From: Piscicola geometra
Lineage: Eukaryota; Annelida; Clitellata; Hirudinida; Piscicolidae
Assembly (NCBI GenBank): GCA_943735955.1
Contig: OX030958.1
Span: 9,913,126 to 9,977,125 of the forward strand
Length of the DNA stretch: 64,000 nt
Reading direction: 5' to 3'
Each line of letters starts with the position of its first letter. Position 1 is the first letter of the stretch. The notes under the pieces are model-generated. The model was not told the origin of the DNA, ran no database searches, and saw only the letters and a list, made by a program, of their open reading frames with translations. The translations under genes and the position numbers were made by a program. Below are positions 58,269 to 64,000 of this stretch, piece by piece.

Positions 58269-61200
58269 ATGACCAGCACAGACGCATGCTACACCGAGCA
58301 TCCACAAGAGCTGTGGAGGCCGACGGAGGAGTTTGTGAGATCGACGAATGTCTTCCACTTCCAGCAGACCATCGAGGAGAAGTTCAGCATTAAATTCGGT
58401 TCGGTGCTTGTGACTTTTTGTGCGTTTTTATGCTTGCTTTTATCTTGTTTGTTTCTTCTTGTTAGTTGTTTTTGTTGTTGATTGTGACTCTTTCATTGTG
58501 AGTTGCTCAGCAATTTTAATTTCGCAAACTTATTAACTTATTGATGTTTTTTATCTATTTACATTTAATGAATTATTGCATATACTCTGCAACAACACAT
58601 ACATTACACACACGACTACAACACACATCACAACAACAACAACACACAACAACAACATTACATACACACAACAACAACAACAACATACACACAGACGGCT
58701 ACAGAAAGTTCCACGAGTGGTCTGTTGAGAACTACTCTCAGTTCTGGGAGGAGTTCTGGCATTTTGCCAAGGTCATCCATTCACAGCCATACGACCAGGT
58801 TGGCGTATTGTGATTGGTTGGCTAGCTTTATTTGCAAATTCATGGTTGGCTTTTTAGTGGGATACTGGTGCATTATGTGTGTTATTTTCCAAAAGGGAAT
58901 TAGGTCATGTGTTATTTTCCAAAAGGGAATTAGGTCATGCGTAGACATTGTATTTATTGTTTATTGTCTTTATTGTATTGTTTCTGATTGAAGTGAATAG
59001 ATGACATTCTACATGAACGAAACTTTCTATTTGAAACATTTGAGAATCGGATTGTTGAGGATAAGAAGACCACTATCATTGTCACTATCATGACTACCAT
59101 CACCACCGTCATGACAAACCCTTTCACCACCTCAACCACTACGACCATCACAACAACCACTACCATCACCACTCCCACCACCACCACTATTATCACAACA
59201 ACCACTACTACCATCACAACAACCACTAGCACCATCACAACAACCACTACCACCATCACCACTCCCACCACCACCACTATTATCACAACAACCACTACCA
59301 CCATCACAACAACCACTAGCACCATCACAACAACCACTATCATCATCACAACAACCACTACCACCATCACCACCCCCACCACCACCACTATTATCACAGC
59401 AACCACTACCACCAGCACAACAACCACTACCACCATCACACCACCTCCTCCAGGTGATAGACACGACGAAGGGCATAGCAGACGTGCCGGAGTGGTTCCA
59501 CGGGAGCAGACTCAACTTCGCAGAGAACCTCCTGAGGAGGAACGATGACAAAGTCGCCATCTACTCCACTGGTGCCTTGTTGTTGTTGTTGTTGTGGTGT
59601 GGTTTGGTGTTGTTGTTGATGTTTGTGGTGGTGATTCTGTTGTTGTTGATGTTTGTGGTGGTGATTCTGTTGTTGATGTTGTTTGTCGTTATTCTGTTGT
59701 TGTTGATGTTGTTTGTGGTGGTGATTCTGTTGTTGATGTTGTTTGTGGTGGTGGTTGATGTTGATGTTGTTATGGTTGTTGTTGTTGCCACCCAGCTCTA
59801 CTATGAATGGGAACAAAAGGGATTTTTAATGCGTATCATTATCATCATTAACACCTATTTAAAAGTAGATTAATCAATTTGTCAAGCATGTTCCAAATAT
59901 CTATTAAAATAGTATTTCAATATAATGAATCAACGTTAATTGTATAGAACCTAGTTATCAATCACAAATTCCAGCACACAGCGTACATGATGATGATGAT
60001 GATGATCATGATCATGGTGATGATGATGATGATGATGACGACGGCGATGATAATGATGATGTCTTCAACTCCCCCCCCCTCTCCCCCCACCCGCAGTGGA
60101 GGGCTGTCAGGAGATCCGTAAGCGGACGTTTGCAGAGTTGCGGTGCAGGGTGGGCATGTACTCTGCCGCCATGAAGGCCCTCGGCGTCAGGGCCGGAGAC
60201 TGCGTCGTTGGTCGGTGGTTGGGTGAGAGGGCTGGCGGGGGCTTTGGTGGGGTTTGGAAGAGGGGGTGGGAGGTATTTTTTGGTAGAGGGAATGTTGTTT
60301 GGGGGGTGTGGGTTGATGTTTTGGGATGCGGGGGTGCTGTGTGGGAGGAAGTCTTTGTGTGAAGGTAGCGGGGAGTGTGGTGTTTGGAGGGGTAAGAATT
60401 ACCAGATGGATAAATTCGTTTGCACTTTTAGGATTTTGGATTCTTCACTCACTCCACCAGCTCACAAGCACACACAAACACACACACACACACAGCGACA
60501 CACACACACACAAACACACACGCACAAACACACACACACACAAGGCAACACACAAACACACAGCAACACACACACGCATTTTTGGTCTTGAAGCCCGTCC
60601 GGATTTACGCCACGTTAATAATACTCGTCGTTGCATTGCATTGTATTTTACACACGCATCCATCTAGGCTACCTGCCGAACAGCATCGAGGCGGTAGAGG
60701 CGATGTTGGCTGCTTCGTCCATTGGCGCCGTCTGGAGCAGTACTTCGCCCGAGTTCGGAGTCACTGTCAGTGGCTTTGGAGGCGTTATAAAGGCGTTTCA
60801 AGGGGGTTTTGAAGGGTTATTTGAGGAGTTTTGAGGGGGTTTAAAGGTAATTTGAAGGGGGTTTGTGTAGTGATTTGAAAATGCTTTCCGTGTTTAAAGT
60901 GTGCAAGCTTACAATGAAACGCTTTCGGACTTGATGGGTTGTTGTGTTTTTGAGGAATGTTGTGGTCTTTAGTGACCGTCTCTTGAGGTGTTCCCTGAAG
61001 GCATTTCATTCAGTGGATGGGTTGATGCGTTATAAAAGGGATAAAACCGCTGCAATTTGACATGGAGGTGTGTTACACCGTGTGTATCGTCCAAACGAAT
61101 GCTGCATAAAACGCCGAACCACGCAGGGAGTGCTCGAACGCTTCGGTCAGATCAAGCCGAAGTTGATCTTCAGCGTCAACGGGGTGGTCTACAACGGCAG

Positions 61201-63983
61201 AACCCATGACCAACTGGACAAGCTGAGGCAAGTCACCCAGGGTACGTCCTTTTGTTCCTTTAACAAGTTTGTGTCTGCACCAGGTTAATAATACTGGGGT
61301 ATTGCATTGCATTGTATTTTATGTTTCATACAAGCCACGTTGGGTTTCATTGTATTGTATTGTAGTTGCTTGCCCGGGCGCAATATAAAATTTGGGAAAA
61401 AAGTAATTATTATTTTTATTTACTTGCTTTTGTGATAGTTACCAGACATCATATTCCGTTCCTCCCTCTAGGGTTCTCATTGATCGATCCTTGCACAGCG
61501 CAAACTAAATCTCGTTCTTTAGCGTTTAAATCGTCTTAGAATCAGTATATACGTGTGTCATCAACGTAAATTCATAATGATCCTTCATCTTCTTCATGTG
61601 TGTAACATTGTGTGTAACATTGTGTGTAACATTGTGTGTAACATTGTGTGTGACATTGTGTGTAACATTGTGTGTAACATTGTGTGTAACATTGTGTGTA
61701 ACATTGTATGTAACATTGTGTGTAACATTGTATGTAACATTGTGTGTAACATTGTGTGTAACATTGTGTGCAACATCATCTTTGTTAACCATCTCAACCT
61801 TATCGATTCGTGAGTGTTTCGTTGCGGGTGGCGATGACTCACTGACAAGCGCTTGTCTTTCAACTCGACCTGCTTCAACGCCGTTTCAAATGCCCTTAAC
61901 CTCGTCTTGTTCTATTGCAATGCTTTGTCGTTTTTTAACCTGTCGCATCTCTGCAGGCCTTCCAGACCTCCTTCACACCGTGGTCTTAGCCTACCTGCCC
62001 AACACCGCCCTGAATCTATCCTCCATAAGGAATGGGTGCGTGTGGAATGAATGGCTTCTGTGTGGATGTGTAAAGAAGTGTTGAAGCGAATTAATAGTGT
62101 TTTTATATTTGGTGAGCTAATAAATTTATATTAGATAAATGAATGGCAAAAGCTTGACCCATAAACACTGGCAGAATCTCGCTGGACGACTTCTTGAAAA
62201 TGGGAGAGAGTGCCGAGGGCGAACACCCTCCGCTGACGTTCGCTCAACTGCCCTTCAACCACCCGCTCTTCATCATGTATTCATCGGGTACTACCGGAGC
62301 TCCCAAGTGTATGGTGCATTCAGCGGGGGTGAGTTGGTTGTTGGTGTGCTGGTGCAGATTCTGTCGTTAAAATGTCTTTTATTGAATTATAGTGTTTCGC
62401 TTTAGCGGAATAAAAAGGGGTTTTAGTATATGTGATTGACACATGCATTCATTCGCGAACACACACACACACACATACACACACACACACACACATACAA
62501 ACACACACACATACACATACATAGGCACACACACAAACAAACGAACAGGGAACCCTCCTAAAGCATCTATGTGAACACAAGCTGCATTGCAACGTCACAG
62601 ACGATGACATCTTCATGTACTTCACCACTGTACGCTTCCTTCTTTCCTTTCTTTACTTCTTTTCTAACATTATTAAACGATAGCCATTACTACACGCTTC
62701 ACCCTCCATCACTACAGCAAAATCTACCAAAAAAGTCGATTTCACTACAAAAATCTATTTTAAAATCACCCTTCTTCACCACCACAACCACTTCCACAAT
62801 CACTGCCACAACGCCACAGACGGGTTGGATGATGTGGAACTGGTTTGTTTCCTCGTTGGCATCGGGTTCAGCCATTGTCTGCTACGATGGCTCCCCCTTG
62901 GTGCCCAATGAAAACGTTCTATGGCATCTGGTCGAGACGCTGAGGTGGGGGGGGGTGATGATGATGGTGATGATGATGATGATGACGACGATGGCGAAGA
63001 TGATGATGATGTTTATTTAATATAGCGCTTAACATTCACAAATAATCGGTTCCATCTTTACTTTACTTTTAATGACCAATCTTCAGAATCACCATCTTGG
63101 GCACGGGCGCCAAGTGGTTGTCTCTGCTGGAGGAGAGGGGCGCCGTGCCTGGTTGGAATGAAGAATATTCATGATAGCGATTTTATAAATTAAAAGTTGT
63201 CTTAAAAAATCATTTTATTATAACATCTTTCATTTTTATTAAGTCTTTTTTTGTGTGACAATGTTCTCACTATTTCTATTATCTTGTGGCTAGAAGAAAA
63301 CCATCACCAACACTTATCAATTTCCACCAACAAATGTCATCAACACCAACCACCCCCAACCAACCAACCAATAAAGTCATCAACAACACCACCACTAACC
63401 AGAATCATCAACACCTTCCAACCAACCACCCACAGGTGAGTCTCACGACCTGACCTCGCTCAAGACCATCTTATCTACTGGTTCGCCCCTCCGACCACAG
63501 AGTTTTTCGTACGTGTATCAGGCCATCAAGAAGAACGTCCTATTGGGCTCGATCACCGGTGGAACCGACATCATAGCGTGTTTCGCCGGCTGTTCTCCCG
63601 TCATTCCCGTTCACAGAGGCGAAATACAAACACCCATGCTGGCAATTGCGCTGGAGAGCTGGAATGAAGATGGTTGGTTGAGTGATGGCGGTGGAAAGTT
63701 TTATGCTAAATTTAAATTAGGTTTTTTTAAAAAATATTTTATTTATTTATGTATATTATTCACAACTTAGGTAATGCTTTGTGTATTAGTGGTGGAAGAT
63801 TCTATATGAAATTAAACCTTTGTGTCTTTTTCATTTATATAATGTACAACTGCACAGGGAAGCGAGTGGAGGGCGAGAGTGGCGAGTTGGTGTGCACGAG
63901 ACCCTTCCCCAGCATGCCCATCCACTTCCTCAACGACCCCTCTGCCAAGCGCTACAAGGCCGCCTACTTCGACAAGTTCCCCG
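58269..63983 (+). CDS. AACS: acetoacetyl-CoA synthetase, right-truncated
   Basis: A cytosolic adenylate-forming enzyme that activates acetoacetate to acetoacetyl-CoA for lipid synthesis. Exons: 58269-58398, 58695-58798, 59454-59571, 60097-60210, 60668-60765, 61127-61241, 61957-62035, 62175-62328, 62549-62629, 62820-62944, 63087-63151, 63436-63672, 63858-63983. All join in phase (515 codons; human AACS is about 672). Signature stretches: [87 protein letters not shown] (AMP/ATP-binding A3 motif, about residue 290), [72 protein letters not shown]. The exon at 63858 ends with a GT donor at 63984, so the C-terminal lid with its catalytic Lys lies beyond the window. Introns are short and packed with repeats. 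A 31-bp tandem duplication lies at about 58878-58939. Confidence 0.96.
59077..59447. repeat. ACC/ATC VNTR in AACS intron 2
   Basis: Irregular array of ACAACCACTACCACCATCAC units with higher-order blocks of about 110 bp. It ends at the acceptor of exon 59454-59571. Confidence 0.9.
59574..59790. repeat. TTG/GTGGTGATTC minisatellite in AACS intron 3
   Basis: Repeats of about 27-33 bp with TGTTGTTGATG and TTTGTGGTGGTGATTC, starting right after the donor of the preceding exon. Confidence 0.9.
60457..60573. repeat. (AC)n microsatellite in AACS intron 4
   Basis: Interrupted AC run with CAAACAC and CAGCAAC variants. Confidence 0.92.
61600..61778. repeat. 10-bp minisatellite (TGTGTAACAT)n in AACS intron 6
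   Basis: About 18 tandem copies of TGTGTAACAT with few variants (TATGTAACAT, TGTGTGACAT). It is open in four frames because the unit lacks stops in them. Confidence 0.97.
62458..62540. repeat. (AC)n microsatellite in AACS intron 8
   Basis: AC run with ATAC and AAAC variants, ending at the acceptor of exon 62549-62629. Confidence 0.9.
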
Positions 63984-64000
63984 GTTGGTGCCAAAGGGTT

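Overview
This is an AT-rich eukaryotic, almost certainly metazoan, nuclear window. The genes are split into many short exons with GT-AG introns and GC-rich third codon positions. They sit in AT-rich non-coding DNA loaded with microsatellites ((TG)n, (ATC)n, (GGAA)n) and fragments of a non-LTR retrotransposon. The gene content (LYAR, IP3 3-kinase, PDE7-type phosphodiesterase, a WSC/EGF membrane protein, PEPCK, acetoacetyl-CoA synthetase) is animal. A lophotrochozoan such as an annelid would fit the texture, but that is inference only. There is no sign of operons, CRISPR arrays or prokaryotic DNA.

Layout. 39-1421 (+): last four exons of LYAR, entering from the left edge. 1594-6564 (-): a compact ten-exon inositol-trisphosphate 3-kinase that ends 172 bp from the LYAR stop, tail to tail. 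6565-13807: non-coding, with a ~390 bp (AC)n tract. 13808-29409 (-): twelve exons of a PDE7-like cyclic-nucleotide phosphodiesterase with a complete catalytic domain and a long unexplained C-terminal tail; its true 5' end was not found. 36563-36739 (-): one orphan exon that is open and phase-symmetric. 38001-38840 (+): a small intact two-exon gene with pogo/CENP-B-type DNA-binding domains and no transposase catalytic domain. 39635-45381 (-): a sixteen-exon, 507-residue type I membrane protein (signal peptide, WSC, EGF array, WSC, EGF, one membrane segment, acidic tail) whose exon phases all close. 45850-46430 (+) and 52990-54031 (-): LINE fragments. 47269-50607 (+): a complete six-exon GTP-type PEPCK. 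58269-63983 (+): the first thirteen exons of AACS, running off the right edge.

How the genes relate. PEPCK (oxaloacetate to PEP) and AACS (cytosolic activation of acetoacetate) are both carbon-metabolism genes on the same strand about 7.7 kb apart, but nothing shows co-regulation. IP3 3-kinase and PDE7 are both second-messenger terminators, again without evidence of a shared role. Gene models were built by reading each exon, checking the GT/AG borders and requiring every codon phase to match across introns. Function calls rest on remembered family motifs; no database search was run.
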